The position numbers were made by a program, and so were the translations under genes. From the NCBI GenBank assembly GCA_034522055.1, contig JAXHLS010000006.1:1026790-1090789 (forward strand): DNA of 64,000 bases, written 5' to 3'. The notes below the pieces were generated by a model. It did not search any database. It was given only the letters and a program-made list of their open reading frames with translations, and had not been told where the DNA came from. Origin of the DNA: Gammaproteobacteria bacterium. Its GTDB lineage: Bacteria; Pseudomonadota; Gammaproteobacteria; JAABTG01. Shown piece after piece: positions 8,573 to 16,704 of the stretch (positions within the stretch are counted from its first letter, which is position 1; every line of letters begins with the position of its first letter).

Positions 8573-9817
8573 ATGAAATACCCACAACCCATAACCCGCC
8601 TCGCCGCCGCCCTGCTGACCGCCGGCGCCGTATCCACTGCGCTCGCCAGCAACTACACCATCGGCGGCCCCAATCAGAGCCATTTCGTCGTACCCAACTG
8701 GGGCAAGAATGGCCACACCGTGACCTTCATCCCCTCCCTGGAGAACATGCGGACGGTGACCGCCGGCCCGCCCGGCACCAAGCCCGCCCACATGGTCCCG
8801 GACCCGCAGGGGGACTACCTGTTCGCCATCAACCATGGCGGCAATACCCTGACGGTCTTCGATGCCCGCAGCGGTGAATTCATCAAGCAGATCGTCACCG
8901 GATCGGAGCAATCCAAGAAGGGCCAGGGACATCAGTACTACTGGAGCCCCGATGGCAATTATCTGTATGTCACCGAACTCGACGACGACGCCGTGGTGGA
9001 GATCGACGCCCGCAACCTGGTGGTGAGCCGCCGCGCCGAGAACGTGGCCGACTTCCCCTTCGGGATGGTGCCGGCGTGGGACGAGGGATACCTGTACGTC
9101 ATCGCCGAGGGCCCCGGTCCCGTGGAGGTGGAACGGCCGGGTAACTCCGTCACCCAGCTCGACCTCGCCACCTTCAAGCCCCTCAAGCAGATCACCGTAG
9201 GCAAGGCCCCCCACGCCGCTGCCTATACCAACGGCAAGGTCTACGTGGGCAACATCGCCAAGGGCCATCGTTCGGTGTCGGTCATCGATGCGGCCAAGGG
9301 CGAGGTGGTCAAGACCATCGACGTGGACTACGAGAATCCTCATTTCCTGGAAGAGCCGGCCAACAACAATCACATGCTCCTGGTGGCCTCCAAGGAGGTG
9401 CCGGAACTCGTGCTCATCGACGTCCGCAGCGACGAGGTGGTGGGACACTTCAAGGCCACCGAACCGGGCATCGGCATCAACAAGATCCGCCATCCCATCT
9501 GGCATCCTTCCGGGGCAAGCCTGTATTTCCCCATCGGCTTCGAGGACGGGACCTCCCGCATCTACCACATATCGGTACCGGACCTGAAGGTGCTTCACAT
9601 CTCGCAACCGGCACCCACGGTGGTCCACATGCTGCAATGGAACAAGACCCGCGACCGCATGTATGCCGCCACGGAAGGCAACCAGAAGAAGGGCATACCG
9701 CCGGGGGTCTCGGTCTACAAGGCCGCGGGGGACGGCTCATTGAAAAAGCTCGCCGACATGTTCGCCGACCTGCCCGAGGGCGAGGCCATCAAGGGGCATC
9801 ACGGCAGCCTGAATTAA
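8573..9817 (+). CDS. Secreted YVTN beta-propeller protein
   Basis: The 414-residue protein has a cleavable signal (ending STALAS) and about seven beta-propeller blades of the YVTN/cytochrome-D1-like type. Recurrent blade cores include YLFAINHGGNTLTVFDA, YLYVTELDDDAVVEID and KVYVGNIAKGHRSVSVID. No CxxCH or heme-d1 ligand pattern is evident, so it is probably a binding or scaffold protein. AAAGGACGG precedes the start. It follows the permease with a 76-base gap and may be co-transcribed. Function in sulfur metabolism is inferred from position only. Confidence 0.75.
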   Translation: MKYPQPITRLAAALLTAGAVSTALASNYTIGGPNQSHFVVPNWGKNGHTVTFIPSLENMRTVTAGPPGTKPAHMVPDPQGDYLFAINHGGNTLTVFDARSGEFIKQIVTGSEQSKKGQGHQYYWSPDGNYLYVTELDDDAVVEIDARNLVVSRRAENVADFPFGMVPAWDEGYLYVIAEGPGPVEVERPGNSVTQLDLATFKPLKQITVGKAPHAAAYTNGKVYVGNIAKGHRSVSVIDAAKGEVVKTIDVDYENPHFLEEPANNNHMLLVASKEVPELVLIDVRSDEVVGHFKATEPGIGINKIRHPIWHPSGASLYFPIGFEDGTSRIYHISVPDLKVLHISQPAPTVVHMLQWNKTRDRMYAATEGNQKKGIPPGVSVYKAAGDGSLKKLADMFADLPEGEAIKGHHGSLN

Positions 9818-10012
9818 CTCCCATGGCGATACGCGCCGCCCGAGATGATGAAAGAGGAGTGCGTATCGCCATGCTCGTTCCCTCACCCCATCCCTGTACT
9901 CCGGGCATCCTGCCCTTCGCCCTGCGGGCCGCGCCAAGGCGCGTTCAAATCCGTTCCCGACGGATTTGTCCCAGAGGGAGAGGGGGAGTTCGTGCTTCGC
10001 GACTTTCACGTT
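9816..10012 (+). repeat. ~190-bp dispersed repeat, copy A
   Basis: This segment is nearly identical, in inverted orientation, to 21843-22035. It starts at the propeller gene's stop codon. It contains a 12-bp inverted repeat (ATGGCGATACGC ... GCGTATCGCCAT) and a tract reading CCAGAGGGAGAGGGGGAG at the other end. There is no transposase. It looks like a small non-autonomous palindromic element. Confidence 0.75.
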
Positions 10013-10046
10013 AACCGATGATGATGAAAAGCAAGGGGCCCGGTCG

Positions 10047-10652
10047 ATGACGGCCGGCGCCCTCCCCGAGTGTCTGCCGCCGGCCCTGGTGGAACGGTCC
10101 GATACCGTGCCCGTGGCCGGCGGCGAGCGCTTGTTTTCCTTCGGCGCACCCGTCACCCATGTCTATTTCGTCCTCGAAGGGGAAATGAAGGCGGTGCGCT
10201 ATCTGCCCGATGGCCGCGAGGTCATCATGCTGCGTGCCGGCGCGGGCGAGTTCTTCGGCGAATCGGCGCTGGCGGTGGAGACCTTCGTTTGCGACGCCTT
10301 CGCCACCCGCCCCTCACGGGTGGTGGCCCTCCCGGCCGCCACCTTCCGGGCCCAGTTGCAGCAGGACCCGGCGTTCGCCCATGCCTTCTCCATGCTCATG
10401 GCCAAGGCAGCCCGCCGCCAGTGTTCCCGCTATGAGCGCCTGCGCCTGTCCAAGGCCCGGGACCGGGTGCTGCATCTGCTCGGCTGCGAGGCCGACGGCA
10501 ACGGCCGCTACACCCTCGCGGGCACCCTCGCGGACCTCGCCGGGGAGCTGGGCCTCGAGCCCGAGACCCTGTATCGTATGCTCGCGGAACTGAAGCGCGA
10601 GGGACACATCGCCAGGGACCGCAAGGCCCTTCATCTGCTCAGACACGACTGA
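10047..10652 (+). CDS. Crp/Fnr-family transcription regulator
   Basis: The 201-residue protein has an N-terminal cyclic-nucleotide-binding-type barrel (LFSFGAPVTHVYFVLEGEMK, then GEFFGESAL) and a C-terminal winged helix (TLADLAGELGLEPETLYRML). The four-cysteine N-terminus of FNR is absent, so it is not an obvious iron-sulfur oxygen sensor; isolated Cys residues remain. An upstream in-frame start at 9966 lies inside the dispersed repeat and is rejected. It sits between the propeller and porin genes and may regulate either. Confidence 0.88.
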   Translation: MTAGALPECLPPALVERSDTVPVAGGERLFSFGAPVTHVYFVLEGEMKAVRYLPDGREVIMLRAGAGEFFGESALAVETFVCDAFATRPSRVVALPAATFRAQLQQDPAFAHAFSMLMAKAARRQCSRYERLRLSKARDRVLHLLGCEADGNGRYTLAGTLADLAGELGLEPETLYRMLAELKREGHIARDRKALHLLRHD

Positions 10653-10679
10653 GGCCGCGGGTCGCCCCTATGTCGGGTA

Positions 10680-10697
10680 ACCTAATTTCAATCATGT
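10680..10697 (+). promoter_or_regulatory. 18-bp motif shared with 5055-5072
   Basis: This is the second copy of ACCTAATTTCAATCATGT, 84 bases before the porin start. A 6-bp palindrome, GGACCC-GTTA-GGGTCC, follows about 13 bases downstream. Confidence 0.4.
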
Positions 10698-10763
10698 CCA
10701 TCACCATTTGGACCCGTTAGGGTCCGCTGTTCGGGGACATCCACACACATGAGGGAGAGAATA

Positions 10764-12017
10764 ATGCAGTCAATGAAAAGAACCACTCTGCTCACCGCCG
10801 CCATCGCCGCCGCCCTCGGTACCACGCCGGCCCTGGCGGGCGATGCCGAGACCCTGCGGGCCATGAAGGCCCAGATGGCCGAGATGCAGCGCCAAATCGA
10901 GGCCATGGAGGCCCGCCTCGAGGAGCAGGAGACGAAGCAGGACAAGGTGGCCACCCAGGTGGCTCAACAGGAGAAGAAGTATCCCGGCCTCGGCAAGGCG
11001 GTACAGGTCTACGGCCAGGCCCGCGTCAGTGCCGACTTCACGGATAACGATGTCGGCAGCGACGGCGAGGAGATCGTGAGCAACGCCTCGCGCATCGGCG
11101 TGCAGGGGGAGATGGATACGACGATTGCAGGCACTGCGGTGTTCTACCGCGCCGAGCTGCGCTACGAGACCACGGACGAGGTCAACGGCGACGATACGAA
11201 CTTCGCAGACATTGACGGCGACGGAGACCTGGACCCAGTGGGCGAAGACGGCGGCGACAGCAAGGAGCTGGAGTTCCGCGAGGGCTTCGCCGGCCTCAAG
11301 GGCGGCTGGGGCAAGCTGCGGGTCGGCCGCCTGAGCACCGAGTACAAGAAGACCGGCACCACGATCGACCCCTGGACCGATAACGCCCCCCAGGGCCGCG
11401 GCGGCGGCCGCCAGGGCATGTCCGAGATGCACTCCAGCTACTTCAATAACGCCATCGACTACGTGACACCCAAGTTCGCCGGCGGCTTCACCGCCAACGC
11501 CTGGTACTCCACCCGTTTCGATAACTCCTCCAAGAACCTGCACAATGCCGGGGCCTTGACCAATTTCAAGGGCGGCGACGCGGGGGGTATCGGTGTCAAG
11601 TACGCGTCCGGCCCCCTATTCGTAGGCGTGGACTGGGTCGATATCGACGCCGACAGCATCGCCGGTGGCGGTGTAAGCAACGACAGTGCATGGCAGATCG
11701 GAGCCCGTTACAAGGTCATGGACAACCTCTCCTTCGCCGCCCTGTACGAGGACAGCGAGGACCTCGGGTTGGGCGAGAACTGGTACGTCAACGGCATCTA
11801 CCGCGTCGGCAACACCCGCCTCATCGCCGCCTATGGCCAGAGCAACGACCGGGTGGCCAACGGCAACAATGACTGGGACAACTGGAGCATCGGCGCCAAA
11901 TACGACCTCACCAAGAAGTCGGAGCTGCTGGTGGCCTGGAACCGCCGCCAGGACGACACCAACGACAACGATTTCGACACCCTCACGGTGGGCATCAACG
12001 CCAAGTTCGGCTACTGA
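10764..12017 (+). CDS. Outer-membrane general porin
   Basis: The 417-residue precursor has a signal peptide ending ALAG, then a short heptad region (residues about 30-70, rich in MAEMQRQIEAMEARLEEQE) likely to trimerise or bind the cell wall. The rest is alternating beta-strand sequence ending in the aromatic GINAKFGY, the Gram-negative porin signature. GAGGGAGAGA just before 10764 selects this start over 10749 and 10773. A rho-independent terminator follows. It should give passive access of small solutes, possibly sulfur oxyanions, to the periplasmic enzymes encoded around it. Confidence 0.88.
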   Translation: MQSMKRTTLLTAAIAAALGTTPALAGDAETLRAMKAQMAEMQRQIEAMEARLEEQETKQDKVATQVAQQEKKYPGLGKAVQVYGQARVSADFTDNDVGSDGEEIVSNASRIGVQGEMDTTIAGTAVFYRAELRYETTDEVNGDDTNFADIDGDGDLDPVGEDGGDSKELEFREGFAGLKGGWGKLRVGRLSTEYKKTGTTIDPWTDNAPQGRGGGRQGMSEMHSSYFNNAIDYVTPKFAGGFTANAWYSTRFDNSSKNLHNAGALTNFKGGDAGGIGVKYASGPLFVGVDWVDIDADSIAGGGVSNDSAWQIGARYKVMDNLSFAALYEDSEDLGLGENWYVNGIYRVGNTRLIAAYGQSNDRVANGNNDWDNWSIGAKYDLTKKSELLVAWNRRQDDTNDNDFDTLTVGINAKFGY

Positions 12018-12035
12018 GCCCAAGACGGCCAGCGC

Positions 12036-12065
12036 CGGGGGCGGGTACTGCCCGCCCCTTTTTTA
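12036..12065 (+). terminator. Rho-independent terminator after porin
   Basis: A GC stem (GGGCGGG-tactg-CCCGCCC) is followed by TTTTTTA, about 20 bases after the porin stop. Confidence 0.85.
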
Positions 12066-12633
12066 TGCGGCTAAGGTGAATTTCCTCTCGCCAAGGCGCC
12101 AAGAGCGCCAAGAACAGCAAATATTCCTCTCACGGAGGCACGGAGGCACAGAGATTTTTTTTGCTCGTCAGCAGAATTCGTGAGTATAGATGAGAAGAAT
12201 TTCCTCTCGCCAAGCCCCCAAGAGCGCCAAGAACAGCAGATATTCCTCTCACGGAGGCACTTTAGGCACGGAGGATTCTGTGTTGAATGCGCCCGGCGAA
12301 CCTGCCCGGCGAATGGAGCCCTTCCAGGGGACGGGGAGCCGTCACGGAAGCCGCGAGGGTTGCGGAACCATGGTTGTTCTCGCCTTTCTCCGTGCCTAAA
12401 GTGCCTCCGTGAGAGATTAAGCTTTTGATCAACAGCGAACAGGCCACGAATAAAGCGAAAATCGGCAAGCTGAATTGACAGGGAGATGGATCTGACCGCC
12501 AACCGACACAGGCCGTGGCACCAGACCCGCTCTTGAGGTATTTTCAACCATCGATGCGCCCACGGCCGGCGGCGCTTCGACACCGATCCCAGCCGGCCGC
12601 CCCCGACCCAATGACGGAGACCCAGAGAACCCG
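12066..12633. repeat. Repeat-filled intergenic region
   Basis: No gene is supported in this stretch. Two direct copies of a ~80-100 bp repeat occur at about 12078-12181 and 12198-12276, both carrying CGCCAAGAGCGCCAAGAACA and CACGGAGGCAC. A partial inverted copy lies at 12387-12415. A further inverted copy is at 49236-49340 and a fragment at 21152-21180. Downstream of about 12420 the sequence is unique and holds the candidate sigma-54 site. Confidence 0.7.
12516..12531 (+). promoter_or_regulatory. Candidate sigma-54 promoter (-24/-12)
   Basis: TGGCACCAGACCCGCT has TGGCAC and the GG-N10-GC spacing; the -12 box is CCGC instead of TTGC. It lies 103 bases before the start of the second two-domain sulfurtransferase. 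Together with the 5820 site it suggests joint control of both such genes by the sigma-54 regulator at 3700. Confidence 0.4.
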
Positions 12634-13575
12634 ATGAACACAACGACCTGCTTGCATACCCTCCGCGCCGGGCTGCTGTCGGCCCTGCTCCTGGTCCTGC
12701 CCGCCGCCGCCTGGGCGGCACCGGACTTCCTGGTGGACGCCGACTGGCTGGCGGACCGCATCGACGACGACGATGTGGTGGTGCTGGAGGTGCGTTATCA
12801 CCCCCACCGCTACCTCACCATCGGCCACATTCCCGGCGCGGTGCAGATCCAGCGCTTCAAGGACCTCGGCGCCAACCACGCCACCCCGCCCATGCGCTTT
12901 CCCTCCCACGAGGTGTTCCAGCAGCGCCTGCGTTCCTGGGGGGTCAACGACGATTCCACCATCGTCATCTACGACGACTCCCGCACCGCCCTGGCCTCGC
13001 GGCTCTACTTCATGCTGGACCTCTACGGCTTCGACATGGACCGCGTGAAGGTGCTGAACGGCGGCACCATCGAATGGACCGTGTTCAACGAGCTCGAGAA
13101 GGAGCCGGCCGCGCCGGCACCGGGCAACGTCACCCTGAAGCCGGCCCATCCCGGCCTGCTGGTGGAATGGACGGCCGTCTACGACGACGTTATATCCCGC
13201 CGCGACCCGCAGGTGGTGCTGCTAGACGCCCGCCCCGGGGACATGTACACGGGTGAGGTGATCCGCCATTCCATCCAGGGCGGCCACGTCCCCGGCGCCA
13301 TCAACATCGTGAGCCTCGACGGCACCGATGGCCAGAGCCAGAAATGGAAGGACGACGAGGCCCTGGCGGCCATGTACAGCGCCATTCCCAAGGACAAGAC
13401 CATTTATATCTACTGCCACGACGGCTTCCGCCAGAGCCTCGCCTACATGCAATTGAAGCATCTCGGCTACGAGGACGTGCGCCTCTACAACGGCGGCTGG
13501 TCCCACTGGGGCAACGAGCTGACCCTGCCGGTGGTGGAGGGCCCAGAGCCCTACGACGAGGCCTACGCCCTGTAA
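12634..13575 (+). CDS. Secreted two-domain sulfurtransferase
   Basis: The 313-residue precursor has a signal peptide ending AAAWA. Domain one has the fold signatures VVLEVRYHPHRYLTIGHIPGA and VIYDDS, where Asp replaces the catalytic cysteine. Domain two carries VLLDARPGDMYTGE, GHVPGAINI and the active loop YCHDGFRQS with Cys261. It differs clearly from the 5879 protein, so the two are not a recent duplication. It stands alone between the repeat region and a hairpin, with its own candidate sigma-54 promoter. It should transfer sulfane sulfur in the periplasm; donor and acceptor unknown. Confidence 0.88.
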   Translation: MNTTTCLHTLRAGLLSALLLVLPAAAWAAPDFLVDADWLADRIDDDDVVVLEVRYHPHRYLTIGHIPGAVQIQRFKDLGANHATPPMRFPSHEVFQQRLRSWGVNDDSTIVIYDDSRTALASRLYFMLDLYGFDMDRVKVLNGGTIEWTVFNELEKEPAAPAPGNVTLKPAHPGLLVEWTAVYDDVISRRDPQVVLLDARPGDMYTGEVIRHSIQGGHVPGAINIVSLDGTDGQSQKWKDDEALAAMYSAIPKDKTIYIYCHDGFRQSLAYMQLKHLGYEDVRLYNGGWSHWGNELTLPVVEGPEPYDEAYAL

Positions 13576-13585
13576 CCCGCCTCGC

Positions 13586-13609
13586 CCCGGGGGCGCCAAC
13601 GCCCCCGGG
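13586..13609. terminator. GC hairpin after sulfurtransferase
   Basis: CCCGGGGGCG, loop CCAA and CGCCCCCGGG form a perfect 10-bp stem 10 bases after the stop. There is no T-run, so termination would be weak or factor-assisted. Confidence 0.5.
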
Positions 13610-13760
13610 CCGCGCACCATCAAACCCACCTGAAAGCGTAGGGTGGAACAAGCGTAGCGGTTCCACCAAGAAGGTGATGAGCATCGTCCCATCCCCGTCC
13701 GGCAGGTCCGCTGCGCTTGACCTGCCCTACGGGGCTGTGAGTGATTCCGGCCCGGCCTGT

Positions 13761-13884
13761 GGTATGCGCGGCGGGTTTGAATGTCGGGATGAATCCCGAC
13801 CTACATCCGTGCCAAAGGAATGGGCGGTGGTGGGGGGTGTTGTGTAGATCGGGCTGTAGGTCGGGCTTCAGCCCGACACCCAAC
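13761..13884. repeat. Palindromic repeat pair (GTAGGTCGGG type)
   Basis: Two adjacent palindromic modules occur: one around TCGGGATGAATCCCGACCTA (to 13804) and one around GTAGGTCGGGCTTCAGCCCGAC (13856 on). Both reappear inverted, separated by about 300 bp, at 23576-23640 and 23923-23965. The stretch 13576-14008 otherwise holds no supported gene. Confidence 0.65.
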
Positions 13885-14008
13885 GTTGGCGGGTGGCGCG
13901 AGCGCAACATTCATCCACAGATTCTGCAGGCGAGCCTAAAGACATATCCGTTGTATGGATCGACGTCAAAGGCCATGAGGTAGTCCTAATTAATATATGG
14001 TTGTTGTT

Positions 14009-14028
14009 ATATATGAAGAATCGTATAT
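14009..14028. promoter_or_regulatory. Probable ArsR operator
   Basis: ATATATGA-agaa-TCGTATAT is an inverted repeat with one mismatch, ending 8 bases before the arsR start. AT-rich dyads of this kind just upstream of the gene are typical ArsR/SmtB autoregulatory sites. No clear Shine-Dalgarno separates it from the ATG. Confidence 0.55.
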
Positions 14029-14035
14029 TTCGCCC

Positions 14036-14389
14036 ATGACCTTCGACGCCGACAGATTCTTCGCCGCCCTCGCCCATCCGTTGCGGCTGCGGGCGGTGGT
14101 GCTGCTGCATCACGAGGGCGCGTTGTGCGTGTGCGAGCTGACCCATGCCCTGGAGGTCTCCCAGCCCATGATCTCGCGCCACCTGGCCCTGCTGCGGGAG
14201 GCCGGCGTGGTGCAGGACCGGCGCGACGGGCTGTGGGTCCACTACCGGCTCCACCCGCAACTCCCGGATTGGGCGGCACAGGTGGTGGCGAGGGCCGGCA
14301 CCGGCCTCGCGGGCCAGCCGCCCTATCGCCGGGACCGCGAGGCCCTGGCGGCCATGCCGGACCGCCCGCCCATCCGCTGCTGTGCCTGA
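14036..14389 (+). CDS. arsR: ArsR-family arsenic-responsive repressor
   Basis: The 117-residue winged-helix protein has the ArsR metal-site motif LCVCEL at the start of the alpha-3 helix and the recognition region VSQPMISRHLALLREAG. Its C-terminus ends in a vicinal cysteine pair (RCCA), another possible arsenite ligand. It is expected to repress the downstream arsC and acr3 until As(III) binds. A longer frame from 13997 exists, but the start at 14036 fits the family length and leaves the operator upstream. Confidence 0.9.
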   Translation: MTFDADRFFAALAHPLRLRAVVLLHHEGALCVCELTHALEVSQPMISRHLALLREAGVVQDRRDGLWVHYRLHPQLPDWAAQVVARAGTGLAGQPPYRRDREALAAMPDRPPIRCCA

Positions 14390-14435
14390 ACCCCACACCA
14401 CCCTCGCCCAAGCCCACCCCTAAGGAGTAGACCCC

Positions 14436-14867
14436 ATGAACCTGCTGTTCCTGTGCACCGGCAACTCCTGCCGCTCCCAGATGGCCGAGGGCTGGGCCCG
14501 GCACTTGGGCCGGCCATGGCTCCAGGTGGACTCGGCCGGCATCGAGGCCCACGGCCAGAACCCCCGGGCCATCGCGGTGATGGCCGAGGCGGGCGTCGAC
14601 ATCTCCGGCCAGGCCTCCAGCCGGGTCACCCCGGAGATGCTTGCCACCGCCGACTTGGTGGTGACGGTGTGCGGCCATGCCGACGAACACTGCCCGGTGC
14701 TGCCGCCAGGCACCCGCAAGGAGCATTGGCCCCTGGAGGACCCGTCAAAGGCCACCGGCACCGAAGAAGAGATCATGGCCGTATTCCGGGCCAGCCGCGA
14801 CGAGGTGCGGCGCCGCGTCGAGGCATTGATCGAAACGCTGGAATCCGAGCGAGGTAAGACACCATGA
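14436..14867 (+). CDS. arsC: Arsenate reductase, LMW-phosphatase type
   Basis: The 143-residue protein has the phosphatase loop [12 protein letters not shown] (CX5R: Cys7, Arg13), the general-acid region WPLEDPS, and two further cysteines (Cys79, Cys86) in VCGHADEHC. The Cys7/Cys79/Cys86 set is that of thioredoxin-coupled ArsC (pI258 type), which reduces As(V) to As(III) by a thiol cascade. TAAGGAG precedes the start and its end overlaps acr3 by 4 bases, so the two are translationally coupled. Confidence 0.93.
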   Translation: MNLLFLCTGNSCRSQMAEGWARHLGRPWLQVDSAGIEAHGQNPRAIAVMAEAGVDISGQASSRVTPEMLATADLVVTVCGHADEHCPVLPPGTRKEHWPLEDPSKATGTEEEIMAVFRASRDEVRRRVEALIETLESERGKTP

Positions 14868-15994
14868 GCACCCAATGCGAGACCACCGCCAAGCACGCCG
14901 CCGGCGCGGAGATGGGCTTCTTCGAGCGCTATCTCACCGCCTGGGTGTTCCTGTGCATTCTGGCGGGGATCGGTCTGGGTCATTTCTTCAACGGCGCCTT
15001 CCAGGTGGTGGGCGCGCTGGAGGTGGCCCAGGTCAACCTGCCGGTGGCGGTGCTCATCTGGCTGATGATCATCCCCATGCTGCTGAAGATCGACCTGCGG
15101 GCCCTGGCCGGTGTGCGCCAGCACATGCGCGGGGTGGGGGTGACCCTGTTCATCAACTGGGGGGTCAAGCCGTTTTCCATGGCCCTGCTGGCCTGGTTCT
15201 TCATCGGCTGGCTGTTCCGCGACTGGCTGCCGGCGGAACAGATCGACTCCTACATCGCCGGCCTCATCATCCTGGCGGCGGCGCCCTGCACCGCCATGGT
15301 GTTCGTATGGAGCCATCTGGCCCGCGGCGAACCCCATTTCACCCTCACCCAGGTGGCCCTGAACGACGTCATCATGATCTTCGCCTTCGCCCCCGTGGTC
15401 GGCCTGCTGCTGGGGCTGTCGGCCATCACCGTGCCGTGGGAGACCCTGCTGCTGTCGGTGGTGCTCTACATCGTGGTGCCCCTCATCATCGCCAACCTGT
15501 GGCGGCGCTGGCTGCTGCGGGGCGAGCACGGCTACCTGCGCCTGCAGCGGGTGCTCGATACCATGCATCCGGTATCCCTGGTGGCACTGCTGGCCACCCT
15601 GCTGCTGCTATTCGGCTTCCAGGGTGAGCAAATCATCACCCAACCGCTGATCATCGCCCTGCTGGCGGTGCCCATCCTCATCCAGGTGTTCTTCAACTCG
15701 GGGCTCGCCTATGTGTTGAACCGCGCCGTGCGCTCGCCCCACTGCGTGGCCGGCCCGTCGGCCCTCATCGGCGCCAGCAACTTCTTCGAGCTGGCGGTGG
15801 CCACCGCCATCGTGCTGTTCGGCTTCGAATCCGGCGCGGCGCTGGCCACCGTGGTGGGGGTGCTCATCGAGGTGCCGGTGATGCTGCTGGTGGTACGCCT
15901 GGTGAATCGCACCCAGGACTGGTACGAGCGCCGCGAGGGGGTGCCGCCTTACGAGGAGTGCTGCCCGACGGCGCTTCATGTGCATGGCCAGTAG
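14864..15994 (+). CDS. acr3: ACR3-type arsenite efflux permease
   Basis: The 376-residue protein has about ten transmembrane segments and ACR3 landmarks: [16 protein letters not shown] near the N-terminus, [18 protein letters not shown] with the essential cysteine, and [14 protein letters not shown] near the C-terminus. It exports As(III) using proton motive force. It ends in [15 protein letters not shown] overlap with arsC places it in the arsR-arsC-acr3 unit. Confidence 0.94.
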   Translation: MSTQCETTAKHAAGAEMGFFERYLTAWVFLCILAGIGLGHFFNGAFQVVGALEVAQVNLPVAVLIWLMIIPMLLKIDLRALAGVRQHMRGVGVTLFINWGVKPFSMALLAWFFIGWLFRDWLPAEQIDSYIAGLIILAAAPCTAMVFVWSHLARGEPHFTLTQVALNDVIMIFAFAPVVGLLLGLSAITVPWETLLLSVVLYIVVPLIIANLWRRWLLRGEHGYLRLQRVLDTMHPVSLVALLATLLLLFGFQGEQIITQPLIIALLAVPILIQVFFNSGLAYVLNRAVRSPHCVAGPSALIGASNFFELAVATAIVLFGFESGAALATVVGVLIEVPVMLLVVRLVNRTQDWYERREGVPPYEECCPTALHVHGQ

Positions 15995-16172
15995 GCTCAC
16001 GGCCGGCTACCGGCCTGTCTGGCGACACGGTCATTGAATGTTTTTAATGACAGCCCCCTGCGGTGCGCCGAGAATCCCTTTGCCGGCCCGTGAGCCGCCG
16101 CGGCGGAACTCAGGCACGGATCGGGGCGCCCACGGTGGCATCCCAAACCACTACTCACAAAAGGAGCATTCC

Positions 16173-16661
16173 ATGACAAAACCACGCCTCTACACCCTGT
16201 TGCTCTGTACTTTAGCCCTCGCCCTGCCAGGCATCGCCACAGCCTATGACGCCGATCTGGCGACGCGCCTGCATGAGGGACTCACCGGCAAGATGGACCG
16301 CCAGAACCTCGCCGAGGCACCGCCCAAGATCGATGCCCCGGAGTTGGTGAAGGCGCTCGCCAAGGGCGAGGGCCCCGTCCTGCTCGACATCCGCACCCCG
16401 GCAGAACACGCCATGGTGGCCCTCAGCCATCCCCGGGCCCTGTGGATCCCGCTGGATGAACTGTTCAAACCCGAGAACCTGGACCGCCTGCCGGCAGACA
16501 CCCCCGTCGCGGTGGTCTGTCTATCCGGTTACCGCGCCGCCTTCGCCACCGCCCTGCTCCGGGCCGTGGGCTTCGAGGACGCGGTGTTCGTCAAGGGCGG
16601 CCTGGCCGGCCTGGTGAAGGAACTCAAACCGTCGGTATTGGGCCCCGTGAAGTCCCGTTAA
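16173..16661 (+). CDS. Secreted single-domain rhodanese
   Basis: The 162-residue precursor has a signal peptide ending GIATA and one rhodanese domain: VLLDIRTPAEHAM, then the active loop VCLSGYRA with Cys116, then FVKGGLAGLVKEL. AAGGAG precedes the ATG at 16173; the in-frame upstream start at 16038 is unsupported. It follows acr3 by 178 bases and precedes the lactamase-fold gene. Exported location is clear; its sulfur donor is not. Confidence 0.85.
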   Translation: MTKPRLYTLLLCTLALALPGIATAYDADLATRLHEGLTGKMDRQNLAEAPPKIDAPELVKALAKGEGPVLLDIRTPAEHAMVALSHPRALWIPLDELFKPENLDRLPADTPVAVVCLSGYRAAFATALLRAVGFEDAVFVKGGLAGLVKELKPSVLGPVKSR

Positions 16662-16704
16662 ATCGGCGATGACCCAAATCGGGATAGCCCATCGAGTAGC
16701 CCCC

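Noticed and set aside
9966-10046. Earlier start for the Crp/Fnr regulator
   Set aside because: The extra codons lie within the dispersed repeat and have no homology to the family.
12066-12633. CRISPR array at the repeated segments
   Set aside because: Only two to three copies, repeats of about 80-100 bp with no regular short spacers and no cas genes nearby.
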